DNA of 64,000 nucleotides from Anaeromicropila populeti (GCF_900112775.1 NZ_FOYZ01000009.1:102830-166829); one strand, 5' to 3'; numbered from the stretch's first letter, positions 36,263 to 46,216 are shown. Notes: generated from the sequence alone by a model not told the origin. Numbers and translations are program-made.

Positions 36263-37822
36263 TTAATAATTATCTGGCAAATCATTTTCTAATAAAATAA
36301 TTTTTTCTTTTCCCTCTGACTTTATGGCGTCAACCTTAGAAAGACCTTCCTGTAAATCATCTACTACAAACAGACGATTTTCAGGGTATCCCTTACTGCG
36401 AACTCCTTCTTGTATTGGTTCTGTCTGTTTTTTTCCAACCAGTACAATATAGTCACAGTATTCTGCTGCCTGCTGCCCGAAAATACGGTTTAACTCTGTC
36501 TGCTTTTCTCCTAATTCTACCATACCTGGTGTTACCAAAATTCTAATACCGTCAAATGCCCCCAGTGTTTCTAAAGCTGCCTTGGCTCCACTTGGATTTG
36601 AATTATAGGCATCATCGATAATCAGGCCTCTTCCGCTGTTAATAAGCTGTAAGCGGTGTGGAACCGATTCCAGCCTGCGTACCTGATTTGCCAAAGTTTC
36701 CATAGAAACCCCCAGCTGATACGCCACCGCAATTGCACCAGCAATATTTAGAACATTATGTTTCCCGATGAGCCTGGTTGAAAAAGTTTTTTCTTCCCCA
36801 TCTGGAGTTTTTAGAGAAAATACAGAGCCCTCCCTTGACACAGTTAAATTATATGGTAAAAAATCTGCATTTTTATTATCCACACCATACGTAATATATT
36901 TTTTTTGGATCGTCTTGTTGACGATATACTCATTATCATAATTCAGAAATACAATTCCATCCTTTGAAACAGCTTCTGCCAGTTCAAATTTAGTTTTTAT
37001 AACATTTTCCACCGAACCAAAGCTTTCTAAATGCTGTGGTCCAATCGAAGTGATAATTCCATAATCTGGCTCTACCAAATCGCAAATTTCTTTTATGTCA
37101 CCAATATTTTTAGCTCCCATTTCACAGATAAATATCTGGTGGGTTGCCCGTAAATGTTCCCGAATTGTCCGCACTACCCCCAAGGTAGTATTGAAATTCC
37201 CTGGAGTCATTAATACATTGTAGTCAGCAGAAAGCAATTTATTTAAAAAGTATTTTACACTGGTTTTTCCATAGCTTCCAGTAATACCAATTACTTTTAG
37301 GTCTGGCATTTCTCTAATGATTTTCCTTGCTTCTTCAATAAATTTTTGATTGATAGCTGTTTCAACTGGCTTATTCATTGTATTGGCAAGTAAAATAAGC
37401 GCACCGGAGAAAATCCCCATCAGTGGCAGCAAAAGTGCTGTCAGAATAACTATTTTGTATAAAATAAATGTAACAATCGCTGCCGCACCATATAGCATTC
37501 CCAATGTAATAAACATTCTTTGGACACGTTTTGTATATACTAACGGCTTTTTTGCCTTTTTCGGGCGGTTTCCAGCTGCTGTAAGAAGATTTAAGATACT
37601 TGCAATGATTAAACCTGGATTTCCAAACAGCAAAAGAATGGGAATGGAAAGATAAAACCCAATTGTTTTTCCTATTATACTTCCCATATTCTTTTTAATC
37701 CACACAGTATGTTCTTTTGTTTTATAAGAATTCAGCTGAAACATGTGCATATGAAAGATTAGTACCATTACCATGGCAATTATACTAGTTATACAATAAA
37801 GACCTGTCAAAAATAAACTCAT
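36263..37822 (-). CDS. Membrane-tethered MurF-like ligase (Mur ligase family)
   Basis: ATP-dependent amide ligase of the Mur family, most like MurF, which adds D-Ala-D-Ala to the UDP-MurNAc-tripeptide. Residues 1-160 hold four or five membrane helices in place of the usual MurF UDP-binding domain. The central domain follows with the P-loop GITGSYGKTS (about 180-189), GNFNTTLG, EMGAKNIGDI and ENVIKTKFELAE, then the C-terminal domain with LIIDDAYNSNPSG. 519 residues. It sits between an alpha/beta hydrolase and ddl with one-base spacing, so the three act together, probably on a D-Ala-D-Ala-bearing envelope precursor. It may be a second, specialised ligase rather than the housekeeping MurF. Confidence 0.85.
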   Translation of the reverse strand: MSLFLTGLYCITSIIAMVMVLIFHMHMFQLNSYKTKEHTVWIKKNMGSIIGKTIGFYLSIPILLLFGNPGLIIASILNLLTAAGNRPKKAKKPLVYTKRVQRMFITLGMLYGAAAIVTFILYKIVILTALLLPLMGIFSGALILLANTMNKPVETAINQKFIEEARKIIREMPDLKVIGITGSYGKTSVKYFLNKLLSADYNVLMTPGNFNTTLGVVRTIREHLRATHQIFICEMGAKNIGDIKEICDLVEPDYGIITSIGPQHLESFGSVENVIKTKFELAEAVSKDGIVFLNYDNEYIVNKTIQKKYITYGVDNKNADFLPYNLTVSREGSVFSLKTPDGEEKTFSTRLIGKHNVLNIAGAIAVAYQLGVSMETLANQVRRLESVPHRLQLINSGRGLIIDDAYNSNPSGAKAALETLGAFDGIRILVTPGMVELGEKQTELNRIFGQQAAEYCDYIVLVGKKQTEPIQEGVRSKGYPENRLFVVDDLQEGLSKVDAIKSEGKEKIILLENDLPDNY

Positions 37823-37823
37823 C

Positions 37824-38600
37824 TTACTCTCCTTTTACTCCATAGAAAGAATCTAATACCCTTAAAACTAACTCAGGCTGTTCTAAAAAAGCATAATGAC
37901 CAGCATTTTTCACGGTTACCAAGCCACTGTCTGGAATCATTTTTTCAAAAGTCTTTCCCTGCGTAAGAGGAGTTGCAGAATCATTTTCTCCCCAAATCAG
38001 CAAGGAAGAATATTTCACTCCTGGCAAAAGGTGTGTCAAATCCTCATTCACAAGCTTAACCAGCGTTGCACGCATAACAGGCGAGGCTGCGTTATAGTCT
38101 GCTGAGCCATTTTTCTTTCTCATATTTTCAATAAAATCTGGATATAGCTTCTTCATAACTCCTATACTAAAAATTACCTTTGCTATTTTGAACATACGGA
38201 TTTTAAACTTCTGCTTCATGCTTTTTTTTGAAACAATCCCTGCGGAACCCATAAATACCAGTTTCTCCACTTCAAATGGAAGTTCCTTTTGGCTGACTAA
38301 TTTCAGCAAAACCCTTCCGCCATTAGAATGCCCTATAAAAGAAGCTTTCTTCACATGAAGTTTTTTTAAGAATGTAATTACAAAATTCACATAATCATCT
38401 ACATTCCAAGGCTCTTCTGGCTCACTGGAATCTCCTGCTCCTGGAAAATCTACGCAAATCACTTTATGATGCTTACTTAGGCTATCTGTAATCTGCTTAT
38501 ATACAGCAGTATTACATCCCCACCCAGGTAGTATAACAATGGTTTCACCTTCACCCTGCATCACATAATTGGTATCTATTTTATCTATTTGAACCTTCAC
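37824..38600 (-). CDS. Alpha/beta hydrolase
   Basis: A 258-residue hydrolase with the usual triad: nucleophile elbow GHSNGG (Ser about residue 92), an Asp in WGENDSATP and His in AGHYAFLEQP. An oxyanion motif ILPGWGCN is at about 22-29. Starts with GTG preceded by AAGGG. It is first in the operon with the MurF-like ligase and ddl, stop and start codons one base apart. Substrate unknown; a peptidoglycan-precursor or ester substrate is a guess from context. Confidence 0.88.
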   Translation of the reverse strand: MKVQIDKIDTNYVMQGEGETIVILPGWGCNTAVYKQITDSLSKHHKVICVDFPGAGDSSEPEEPWNVDDYVNFVITFLKKLHVKKASFIGHSNGGRVLLKLVSQKELPFEVEKLVFMGSAGIVSKKSMKQKFKIRMFKIAKVIFSIGVMKKLYPDFIENMRKKNGSADYNAASPVMRATLVKLVNEDLTHLLPGVKYSSLLIWGENDSATPLTQGKTFEKMIPDSGLVTVKNAGHYAFLEQPELVLRVLDSFYGVKGE

Positions 38601-38722
38601 TTTATTATCCCTTACTAAAAGAACTAGCCTTTCCTTAAAACTTTAGTATTAGTATATTTTCAAAAGAAAAAATACTTTCATACTTTTTCATAACATCGTC
38701 AATTAATTTGATTAAAACACAA

Positions 38723-38756
38723 AGTAGATTGAACCTTTAAACAAGTTCAATCTACT
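38723..38756 (-). terminator. Hairpin with perfect 12-bp arms after the HEAT-repeat gene
   Basis: AGTAGATTGAAC (38723-38734) and its exact complement (38745-38756) with a 10-base loop, followed on the minus strand by TTTGTGTTTT. It is 45 bases after the stop of the minus-strand HEAT gene and 120 bases before the hydrolase start. Probably a terminator; the broken U-tract leaves doubt. Confidence 0.6.
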
Positions 38757-38800
38757 AATTATAGTAACAACACTATTTATTTGTCAAGTCTTTATGATTT

Positions 38801-39538
38801 TCAATTATAAGTATCCAACAAGGGTCTTTTCATTAGCCTTAACGAACGTTTGGCTTCCTCTACTAAAAGCTCCTGACTTTCTGTCTCAATTACTTTTTTT
38901 AAGAAGTCTGCTGCCTTCTGCCATGGAAATCCTGATAAACACCGAATGCCTTTCCAATAAATCACTTCATTCCCTTTATACTTTTCCACCACTTTTAAAA
39001 CAGTCTCCGTATACTCCCATTTTGCAGCCTTTATTTTATAAAAAGCGATATAGCCAATTGCATCAAATATTTCCGCTATTTTTTCCTCATCCTGGCTTTC
39101 TAACACCTCTATCAAAACTGGCATGATTTTCACATCCATACGTGCTAAGCTTCTGATGATAAAATCTCGTGGCAAAGGAAAGCTGATTTTCTTTGATGGT
39201 CTGTCTGGTAAGCTTTTATGCTGATTCTTACCAATTTTCCCAATGTACTGCACCATCTCTTTGGCAGTGATTTCACCCCCGCGCTCTAATGCTGCACCAA
39301 TTTCAATACGGGTATAGAGTTTTTTTTCCTTTACCAGTTTCGACAACAGTATCTTTGTAATTTCAATCTCATTCATATTATAGGCAAACGAAATTTCTTT
39401 AGCTGCTGAGGAACGTACACATGGTGTCTTATCATCCAGCAATGCAATTAATTCTTCTTTGCTTTTCTTCTCGTAATCATGGATATCGTCCCCTTCAATA
39501 TAACCTCGTGCTCTCAATGTCTCAATATCACTATTCAT
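38801..39538 (-). CDS. HEAT-repeat-like protein
   Basis: A 245-residue, mostly helical protein. Repeats of about 30 residues with the HEAT/PBS-lyase pattern are visible: LIALLDDKTPCVRSSAAKEI (about 30-50), LYTRIEIGAALERG, FIIRSLARMDVKIMPVLIEVL, and EELLVEEAKRSLR-like helices at the end. Such solenoids bind other proteins. No partner can be told from the neighbourhood; it stands alone between two terminators. Confidence 0.75.
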   Translation of the reverse strand: MNSDIETLRARGYIEGDDIHDYEKKSKEELIALLDDKTPCVRSSAAKEISFAYNMNEIEITKILLSKLVKEKKLYTRIEIGAALERGGEITAKEMVQYIGKIGKNQHKSLPDRPSKKISFPLPRDFIIRSLARMDVKIMPVLIEVLESQDEEKIAEIFDAIGYIAFYKIKAAKWEYTETVLKVVEKYKGNEVIYWKGIRCLSGFPWQKAADFLKKVIETESQELLVEEAKRSLRLMKRPLLDTYN

Positions 39539-39660
39539 TTACACTCTATCCCTTTCATTTCATATGTATAAAGTTGTGGTCTTCCGATTATTGTTTCATT
39601 TATTACTTATTTTATCATATCCCTCAACAAATGTACATTATCAGCACTCTTATATCCGTT

Positions 39661-39701
39661 AAAAAATCGACCCCTTGTGCTATACTCCACATTAGAGGCC
39701 G
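39661..39701 (-). terminator. Probable terminator after the carbohydrate-binding lipoprotein gene
   Basis: On the minus strand CGGCCTC (39701-39695) pairs with GGGGTCG (39674-39668) with two G-U pairs, followed by ATTTTTT. It begins 11 bases after the stop codon. Confidence 0.55.
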
Positions 39702-39711
39702 ACCTAAAAAT

Positions 39712-41631
39712 TTATGATTGCTTCCTGGATATTTCTCCATTTCCAAATCCTTCTTGATTTCCTGTTGTAATGCCAGACTCATTTACGTAAGTTATACTTT
39801 CCGAAAGAGTGAATTGGACTACCTCACTACCATTTGTGCCAATCTTATAAATAGATCCTATACTAATATCTGGGGTTGAGATTACAATAGAACTAAACAC
39901 TTTGGCTGGTGTAAAGGTAACAATTTCTTTTCCCTCTTCATCTAGAAGGGATACAACCGTTCCGGCACTTTGCTGAGTTGAGAAAGTCATAAGAATACTT
40001 CCTTGTGATTCACTTGCTGATACATTTTGTGCCATACCACTAGACCCCGCTGCAATTAAGACACCACCATTTAATTCAAATCCACTGTCATAATCTATTG
40101 CACCATTTCCATCATTCGTAGGCCCGTTTACGATTACAGTTCCTCCATCCATTAAAATACCGCCATTGGCATCTAATCCATCTCCTGATGCATCTACAGC
40201 TATGGAACCATTGTAAATATGAAGTATTCCATTTCCAGATGAACTGAATTCATTTTGACCTGGTCTTCCGCTTACGGATGAACTGTCTGCACCTCCCGCA
40301 ACATTAATTCCATCATCACTTGCTGTAATAGAAATATCACCGCTATATATATTCATATATAAGCTTTCTAATCCTTCATAGCTTTTTATAATGTTTACTG
40401 TACCATTCTGAATGTTTAACGTGTCATCAGCATGAATCCCATCATCCCCAGAGCTTATTTCAAAAGCTCCATTCTGTATATCTATGCGATTTCCACTGTG
40501 AATTGCATCATCGGAGGAATCAATTACAACCTTACCATTCTCAAATACAATACTGATTTCTGCCTTAACTGCTTTTGCGCTCTGGGTTGTTTCTTCTGTG
40601 GTAGTTTCTGTGGAAGTTTCTACACTTTCCTCCTGCCATCTTCCCCAGCCGCCCTGCTCACTTTCAGCACTCTTACTGCTATTAACACTGCCGCCTCCTG
40701 TTGTAATGTTAAAATCGCCATCCTTAACATAAACAATTGTTTCTGCCTGAATGCCGTCGGTTCCTGCTGTAATTGCATAGGTTCCGTTTTCAATATATAC
40801 AAAGCCTAGTGCAGCGTCTTCCGCATTTGTTGATTTTAAAGCATCTCCACCTGTGTTTAATACAATATTACCGTTTTGAACTGCTACATAATCCTTACCG
40901 ATAATTCCATCATCCACACTTGTCAGGTTAATGCTGGCATTCACAATTTTTAATTTGTCCTTACAATTAATACCATTGTTATAATTTGCAGTAACATTTA
41001 AAGTTCCTGTTCCATTAATTGTCAAATCATCTTTGCTGTAAATAGCTGCATTGGGCACATTTTCCTCTTCATTCTCCAAGTCAAAGGTTGTGCCATCTTC
41101 CACAGTATTGTCTGTTCCCGCTGCTACTGTAATAATTGTCTTTTCTGCCTGCTTAATATAAATTGGTGCCTGATTACTGCACGTAATAGATGCCCCATTC
41201 AAAATCAGGTGAACATTTTCCGTTTCATCACAATCTACAATAATCTGCCCATCTGTCAATTCACCCGTAATCACATAAGTGCCAGCTGACTGAATTATAA
41301 TAGTAGTACCTTCTACAACAGCACCTGTTCCTGCAAATTCAATTTCCGTTTTGTTCAGTACGATAGACTGTGCTGCTTCCTCCCAGCTTTCTTCTAAATC
41401 TTCATCATCAAAAGAAACCTCAGGGATAGATACCGCTGCTGTATCACTACTGCTGGTTTCTGTTACTCCACTGCCTTCTGTTTCTTCAGCTGTATCCGTT
41501 GTATCTGTTGATTTTGTTGTCATTTCTACCTGGGTTTCTGATTGCTGGCTGACTGTACCATTTGTTCCACAAGCTGTTAATAAAAAGGATAACACACATA
41601 CTATAATCATTAACTTCTTTTTTATCCTCAT
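39712..41631 (-). CDS. Carbohydrate-binding domain lipoprotein (DUF4353-like)
   Basis: A secreted lipoprotein of about 639 residues. The signal peptide ends in a lipobox LLTAC (Cys about residue 21), followed by a Ser/Thr/Glu-rich linker to about 70. The rest is a right-handed beta-helix-like repeat of Asn/Gly/Asp strands (for example DDGIIGKDYV, SSDDAIHSGNRIDIQNG, SGDDGIHADDTLNIQNG, SDDGINVAGG), typical of the DUF4353 family. A second Thr/Glu-rich insert lies at about 340-355. The start could be ATG 41637 or 41631; the latter is better spaced from GGGG. It follows the DUF4956 gene, and this set often travels with CotH-type proteins, which are not seen here. Confidence 0.8.
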   Translation of the reverse strand: MRIKKKLMIIVCVLSFLLTACGTNGTVSQQSETQVEMTTKSTDTTDTAEETEGSGVTETSSSDTAAVSIPEVSFDDEDLEESWEEAAQSIVLNKTEIEFAGTGAVVEGTTIIIQSAGTYVITGELTDGQIIVDCDETENVHLILNGASITCSNQAPIYIKQAEKTIITVAAGTDNTVEDGTTFDLENEEENVPNAAIYSKDDLTINGTGTLNVTANYNNGINCKDKLKIVNASINLTSVDDGIIGKDYVAVQNGNIVLNTGGDALKSTNAEDAALGFVYIENGTYAITAGTDGIQAETIVYVKDGDFNITTGGGSVNSSKSAESEQGGWGRWQEESVETSTETTTEETTQSAKAVKAEISIVFENGKVVIDSSDDAIHSGNRIDIQNGAFEISSGDDGIHADDTLNIQNGTVNIIKSYEGLESLYMNIYSGDISITASDDGINVAGGADSSSVSGRPGQNEFSSSGNGILHIYNGSIAVDASGDGLDANGGILMDGGTVIVNGPTNDGNGAIDYDSGFELNGGVLIAAGSSGMAQNVSASESQGSILMTFSTQQSAGTVVSLLDEEGKEIVTFTPAKVFSSIVISTPDISIGSIYKIGTNGSEVVQFTLSESITYVNESGITTGNQEGFGNGEISRKQS

Positions 41632-41646
41632 AGCCATTTTCCCCTT

Positions 41647-42321
41647 CTACAATTCATCTTTTTGTACTTGTGGCCTGCCACAAATAATGGTTAAGTTTCC
41701 ATTTCTGCATCTGATTTCATCGATCATTTCTTTTTCCTTTAATGCATCCTTCAATGTAATGCGATAACATAATTCATACATACTTCCTAAATTAGTTGTT
41801 TTTGCTCTTTCCAAACTAGCTTTTTTTGCATATTTTTCAAAAATATCATCAAAGATATTAGTATAATCCAGATTTTCAGGAATCGTAATCTTTAAATCTT
41901 TTTCTTGTGTTTTTCCTTCGCCAAAGCTTGATTTTGATAAAACCAAGAAAACGGCACCAATGATAACTGTAATTAATACTGCAAATGTTAGAAATCCCAT
42001 TCCTGTTGCTAAGCCAATTGCCATTGCAAAGAAAATGCTTGTAATTTCCTTTGAGCTGCCTGGAACAGAACGAAATCTTACTAGGCTAAAGGCTCCCATT
42101 ACCGCAACACCTGTTCCTAAATTACCATTTACCAGTGCAATTATAATCTGAACCAATGCTGGTAATAGCGCCAGTGTGATTACAAAATTCTTTGAATAGT
42201 TACTATTTAACATATAGATAAAGGCAATTGCCAATCCCAATACTAACGATACTCCTGTGCATATAAGTGCATCTGTAACAGCCAAACTTGCTGCTGCCTC
42301 CTGTAAAATACTTTCAAACAT
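41647..42321 (-). CDS. DUF4956 membrane protein
   Basis: Membrane protein of 224 residues from the ATG at 42321 (GAAGGAG upstream). Four membrane helices in the first 130 residues enclose the family motif GAFSLVRFRSVPGSSKEI. The cytoplasmic C-terminal 90 residues are alpha/beta. DUF4956 genes occur next to VTC-domain genes across bacteria, and the two are thought to work together on polyphosphate or a related polymer at the membrane; this is context only. The start lies one base after the VTC stop. Confidence 0.88.
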   Translation of the reverse strand: MFESILQEAAASLAVTDALICTGVSLVLGLAIAFIYMLNSNYSKNFVITLALLPALVQIIIALVNGNLGTGVAVMGAFSLVRFRSVPGSSKEITSIFFAMAIGLATGMGFLTFAVLITVIIGAVFLVLSKSSFGEGKTQEKDLKITIPENLDYTNIFDDIFEKYAKKASLERAKTTNLGSMYELCYRITLKDALKEKEMIDEIRCRNGNLTIICGRPQVQKDEL

Positions 42322-42322
42322 A

Positions 42323-43033
42323 TTAAACAACTCCTTCTTTTATAATTGATTTTTTATAAATATTTCCATACTTTGAAAACGAACTAGGATAAATCTCTAA
42401 CTCGGATAAAATAGTTGCCAGCCACATTGGAAATGCATTGGCTACTTTGATTTCCAGAAGGTAAGCATTTTCTTCCATCAATTTATCGCCATAATCTCCT
42501 TTTGATAAGGATAAATCATACTGTCTGCTCCGGATGTTCTGATCCACTGTTAATCGAATTTCTGGATCCTCTTTGCCAAACATGGCAATTCTATCATAGG
42601 CAAGATATAGCTTTTTTTCAGGATGATAAAATTTCACAAAATAATCGATTTCCCGAAAGATCTGACTATCTTCACCAGGCTTTATTCCCCTTTCTAGATA
42701 ATTCTCTGCCTCCTTTAAGGTCAGTTGGATTCTCCGCTTGTAAACAATTCCTTTGGATTTCTTTTTAATTTCCAGAAAGACTTTCGAACTTTCATTTGGT
42801 ACTCCATAGCTCCTAAGTCTTATCTTTTCCTTATATTTTGGTTTTTCTATGGAATTGCGTATGAGCCAATAAGTATCTGTATCGTAATAAATATTACAAA
42901 TTGTATGTTTACCATACTGGTCAATTTCCATATAAGGAGAAATTCTATCGCAAAAATCCTTGTACTTTTGTTCTGTCAGTAGATATTTTTTCTCAACTCT
43001 TTGAAAAACCGCATTTGCCTTTTCTGCTGCCAT
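42323..43033 (-). CDS. VTC-domain protein (polyphosphate polymerase-like)
   Basis: A 236-residue CYTH/VTC tunnel-fold protein. Features of the fold are visible: FQRVEKKYLLTEQKY at the N-terminus, NIYYDTDTYWLI, KYKEKIRLRSYG (Lys/Arg of the tunnel), KVFLEIKKKSKGIVYKRR, and LEIKVANAFP (final Glu/Lys). In yeast Vtc4 this domain polymerises ATP to polyphosphate. The ATG at 43033 is preceded by GGAGGAG; the frame is open five codons more. Operon order is VTC, DUF4956, carbohydrate-binding lipoprotein. Confidence 0.88.
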   Translation of the reverse strand: MAAEKANAVFQRVEKKYLLTEQKYKDFCDRISPYMEIDQYGKHTICNIYYDTDTYWLIRNSIEKPKYKEKIRLRSYGVPNESSKVFLEIKKKSKGIVYKRRIQLTLKEAENYLERGIKPGEDSQIFREIDYFVKFYHPEKKLYLAYDRIAMFGKEDPEIRLTVDQNIRSRQYDLSLSKGDYGDKLMEENAYLLEIKVANAFPMWLATILSELEIYPSSFSKYGNIYKKSIIKEGVV

Positions 43034-43148
43034 TGTTTTCTCCTCCATTGCTTTGTTTTCTTTAGTATACAGATTAATTGTGATTAACTAGTGATTTACC
43101 TGTGAAAAATCTTTGTCTTTTTACTCTCTCATTTACAGGAACGAAAAA

Positions 43149-43200
43149 GGCTCTTGCTCCATAGATTACGCATCTATTTTGCAAAAGCCTCTTCTTTTTT
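43149..43200 (-). terminator. Terminator of valS; copy 2 of a repeated hairpin
   Basis: Minus-strand hairpin GAGGCTTTTGC against GCAAGAGCC with an inner ATAGAT/ATCTAT stem, then TTTTT. It begins right after the valS stop codon. It shares two identical 18-base blocks with the hairpin after ddl (34911-34957). Confidence 0.8.
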
Positions 43201-45853
43201 ATTTCATTAAATTTTCTAAACGTTCTACAACTTGTTCCATCATATTCGTATACTTTGCTAACTTTTCTTTCTCTTCTTCAATTTTGTCTGCTGGTGCTTT
43301 ACTGATAAACCTCTCATTACTTAGCATGCCATTTACACGCTTTAATTCGCCTTCCAGCCTGTTCTTTTCCTTTTGCAGTCTTTCAATTTCTTTATCCTTG
43401 TCAACCAAATCAGCAAAAGGAATATATATCGTTGCCCCTGGAATAACTGCGGAAACAGCATCGTCTTCTATACCTTCTTTGTCCCCCTGTATCATTACTT
43501 CACTGGCATAACCTAAAGTTGCAAAAAATACTCTGCTTGTATCAAATATTTTCTGCATTCCAGCATCTTCAGATACAACAATAACAGTTGCTTTTTTACT
43601 TGGCGGAACATTCATTTCTGCACGAACATTACGAATTCCCTTAACCGCTGATTTTATCACCTCAACTGCCTTCTCATCCTCTTCAAAATGAAGTTTTTCC
43701 TGAAACTCTGGCCACTGGGATGTCATAATAGACGCTTCTTCATCCCCGGTAAGAGTGCAGTAAATTTCCTCTGTAATAAATGGCATATATGGATGAAGTA
43801 ACTTTAAGGAGTTAATTAGCACTGTTTTCAGCGTCCATAGGACAGCCGTTTTTGTTTCATCTAAATCATTATATAGTCTTGGCTTAACCATTTCGATATA
43901 CCAGTCACAGAATTCTTCCCATATAAAATCATAAATTTTCTGAACAGCAATCCCTAACTCATAGCCATCCATGTTTTCTGTAACTTCCTTGGAAAGAGAA
44001 TTTACTTTGGAAAGAATCCATTTATCTGCCTGAGTCAGGGAATCCAGATTAATTTCCTCAGGAATCGCTGCCTTCTCCATATTCATCATAATAAATCTAG
44101 ATGCATTCCATACCTTATTAGCAAAATTCCGGCTTGCCTCTACTCTTTCATAATAAAATCTCATATCATTACCTGGAGCATTTCCTGTCACCAATGTAAG
44201 TCTTAGTGCATCCGCACCGTAGGAATCAATAACTTCCAATGGATCAATACCATTACCCAGTGATTTACTCATTTTACGTCCCTGAGAATCACGTACCAAA
44301 CCATGTATCAGTACTGTATCAAATGGACATGTTCCTGTCTGTTCAATTCCACTGAATACCATTCGGATTACCCAGAAGAAAATAATATCATATCCAGTAA
44401 CAAGAACGTTTGTTGGATAAAAATAATCAAAATCTTCATTTTTTTCAGGCCAGCCTAGTGTAGAGAATGGCCATAATGCGGAACTAAACCAGGTATCCAA
44501 CGTATCTTCATCTTGAACAATATTTTGTGAATTGCATTTCGTACAGGTTTTTGGAGCATTCTCTGATTTTGCAACCATAATCTCTCCACAATCCTTGCAG
44601 TAATACACTGGGATACGGTGTCCCCACCAAAGTTGTCTTGAAATACACCAGTCTCTGATATTCTCCAGCCAGTTTAAATAGGTTTTATTAAAACGCTCTG
44701 GAACGAATTTCAACTCTCCTGTTTTTAAAGCTTCAATTGCTGGTTTTGCCATTTCTTCCATCTTTACAAACCACTGCTGCTTAATGAGAGGTTCTACCGT
44801 AGTACCACATCTGTCATGAGTACCAACATTATGAGTATGATCCTCTACCTTAACAAGAAGTCCCAATTCATCCAATTCTTTCACAATCAGCTTACGTGCT
44901 TCATAACGATCTAATCCTGCATACTTTCCGCCTTTTTCGTTAATTGTGGCGTTATCATTCATTACATTGATTTCTTCCAGGTTGTGTCTTTTTCCAACTT
45001 CAAAGTCATTCGGATCATGAGCTGGTGTTATTTTTACCACACCTGTTCCAAATTCACGCTCTACATAGTTATCTGCAACTACAGGAATTTCTTTATTAAC
45101 AATCGGAAGCACCACGTTTTTCCCAATAATATGCTGGTATCTTTCATCATCAGGATGAACTGCAACCGCCGTATCACCTAACATTGTCTCTGGTCTTGTA
45201 GTAGCAATCTCAACAAAATCATCCGTTCCTGCTATTGGGTATTTTATATGCCAGAAGTGCCCTGCCTGTTCCTCATGCTCAACCTCTGCATCTGAAATAG
45301 ACGTCTGACATACTGGACACCAGTTGATGATACGTGAACCTTTATAAATATACCCTTTCTCGTATAATTTTAAGAATACTTCTTCTACTGCACTAGAACA
45401 TTCCTTATCCATTGTGAAATGTTCTCTGTCCCAGTCACAAGAGCTTCCTATTTTCTTTAACTGACTGATAATAGTTCCGCCGTATTCTTCCTTCCATTCC
45501 CATGCCTTTTCTAGAAAGCCTTCTCTTCCCAGCTCCCTCTTATCAATGCCTTCTTCTTTTAATTTATTCGTAACCTTTACCTCAGTTGAAATGCTTGCAT
45601 GATCCGTTCCTGGAATCCAAAGTGCATTGTAGCCCTGCATTCTCTTATAACGGATTAATGTATCCTGAAGAGTATTATCCAGTGCATGTCCCATATGCAG
45701 CTTACCTGTAACATTTGGTGGAGGCATTACAATAGTAAACGGTTTCTTGCTCCGATCTGCCTCTGCATGAAAATACTTCTTTCCCATCCATTTATCATAT
45801 AGTCTTCCTTCGATCTCATGAGGATTATATGTCTTTTCTAGTTCCTTTTTCAT
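43199..45853 (-). CDS. valS: Valyl-tRNA synthetase
   Basis: Charges tRNA-Val. Class I synthetase of 884 residues, the bacterial norm. HIGH-type motif in [16 protein letters not shown] (about residues 44-59), zinc-like CPVC and CGE/CTKC pairs, the editing (CP1) domain at about 190-340 with [16 protein letters not shown] motif [11 protein letters not shown] (about 527-537), and a C-terminal tRNA-binding coiled coil from about 810 (Lys/Glu-rich). A T-box leader regulates it. GGAG lies close before the ATG. Confidence 0.99.
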   Translation of the reverse strand: MKKELEKTYNPHEIEGRLYDKWMGKKYFHAEADRSKKPFTIVMPPPNVTGKLHMGHALDNTLQDTLIRYKRMQGYNALWIPGTDHASISTEVKVTNKLKEEGIDKRELGREGFLEKAWEWKEEYGGTIISQLKKIGSSCDWDREHFTMDKECSSAVEEVFLKLYEKGYIYKGSRIINWCPVCQTSISDAEVEHEEQAGHFWHIKYPIAGTDDFVEIATTRPETMLGDTAVAVHPDDERYQHIIGKNVVLPIVNKEIPVVADNYVEREFGTGVVKITPAHDPNDFEVGKRHNLEEINVMNDNATINEKGGKYAGLDRYEARKLIVKELDELGLLVKVEDHTHNVGTHDRCGTTVEPLIKQQWFVKMEEMAKPAIEALKTGELKFVPERFNKTYLNWLENIRDWCISRQLWWGHRIPVYYCKDCGEIMVAKSENAPKTCTKCNSQNIVQDEDTLDTWFSSALWPFSTLGWPEKNEDFDYFYPTNVLVTGYDIIFFWVIRMVFSGIEQTGTCPFDTVLIHGLVRDSQGRKMSKSLGNGIDPLEVIDSYGADALRLTLVTGNAPGNDMRFYYERVEASRNFANKVWNASRFIMMNMEKAAIPEEINLDSLTQADKWILSKVNSLSKEVTENMDGYELGIAVQKIYDFIWEEFCDWYIEMVKPRLYNDLDETKTAVLWTLKTVLINSLKLLHPYMPFITEEIYCTLTGDEEASIMTSQWPEFQEKLHFEEDEKAVEVIKSAVKGIRNVRAEMNVPPSKKATVIVVSEDAGMQKIFDTSRVFFATLGYASEVMIQGDKEGIEDDAVSAVIPGATIYIPFADLVDKDKEIERLQKEKNRLEGELKRVNGMLSNERFISKAPADKIEEEKEKLAKYTNMMEQVVERLENLMK

Positions 45854-45930
45854 AGCAATCTCCTTTACCTAAAATATCTTATCATTTACAAAGTGTGTGA
45901 CAGGAAATACGGAACAATATCTATCACACA

Positions 45931-46172
45931 AAAAAAAGTCCCTCGTCAAAGGACGAAGAACCGTTGTACCACCTTTATTCGTAATGAATGATTCATTACC
46001 TCAGAGCTGTTAACGAAGCAACCCGTCATTTTCTACTATGCACTGGCAGTTCAAAAATACTGTTCAAGAGCTACCTTCAGCGTGTACTTCAGTAAATTGT
46101 CTTTCAGCCATGGGACAATTCTCTCTGTAAAAGGTTACATGCCTACTCCTCTCTATCTATACATTTACATAT
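45931..46172 (-). ncRNA. T-box leader (valine) of valS
   Basis: Regulatory leader that reads uncharged tRNA-Val. On the minus strand, Stem I begins with AGAGAGAATTGTCCC, then GGCTGAAAGAC, and a likely specifier GTA (Val; 46087-46085) in ACTGAAGTACACGC. The T-box proper, AAGGTGGTACAACGG (45975-45961), is followed by the terminator TCGTCCTTTGACGAGGGAC and eight Ts. Uncharged tRNA would pair with the T-box and prevent termination. The consensus promoter lies directly upstream and valS starts 78 bases downstream. Confidence 0.95.
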
Positions 46173-46178
46173 ACCTTA

Positions 46179-46207
46179 ATATTAGTCAAAAAGCGCCTTT
46201 TTGTCAA
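46179..46207 (-). promoter_or_regulatory. Consensus promoter for the valS T-box transcript
   Basis: Minus-strand TTGACA (46207-46202), 17-base spacer, TAATAT (46184-46179). The spacer plus -35 edge is itself a near-perfect inverted repeat (GACAAAAAG, GCG, CTTTTTGAC), which may also serve as the end of the upstream operon. Confidence 0.85.
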
Positions 46208-46216
46208 GATTTTTAT

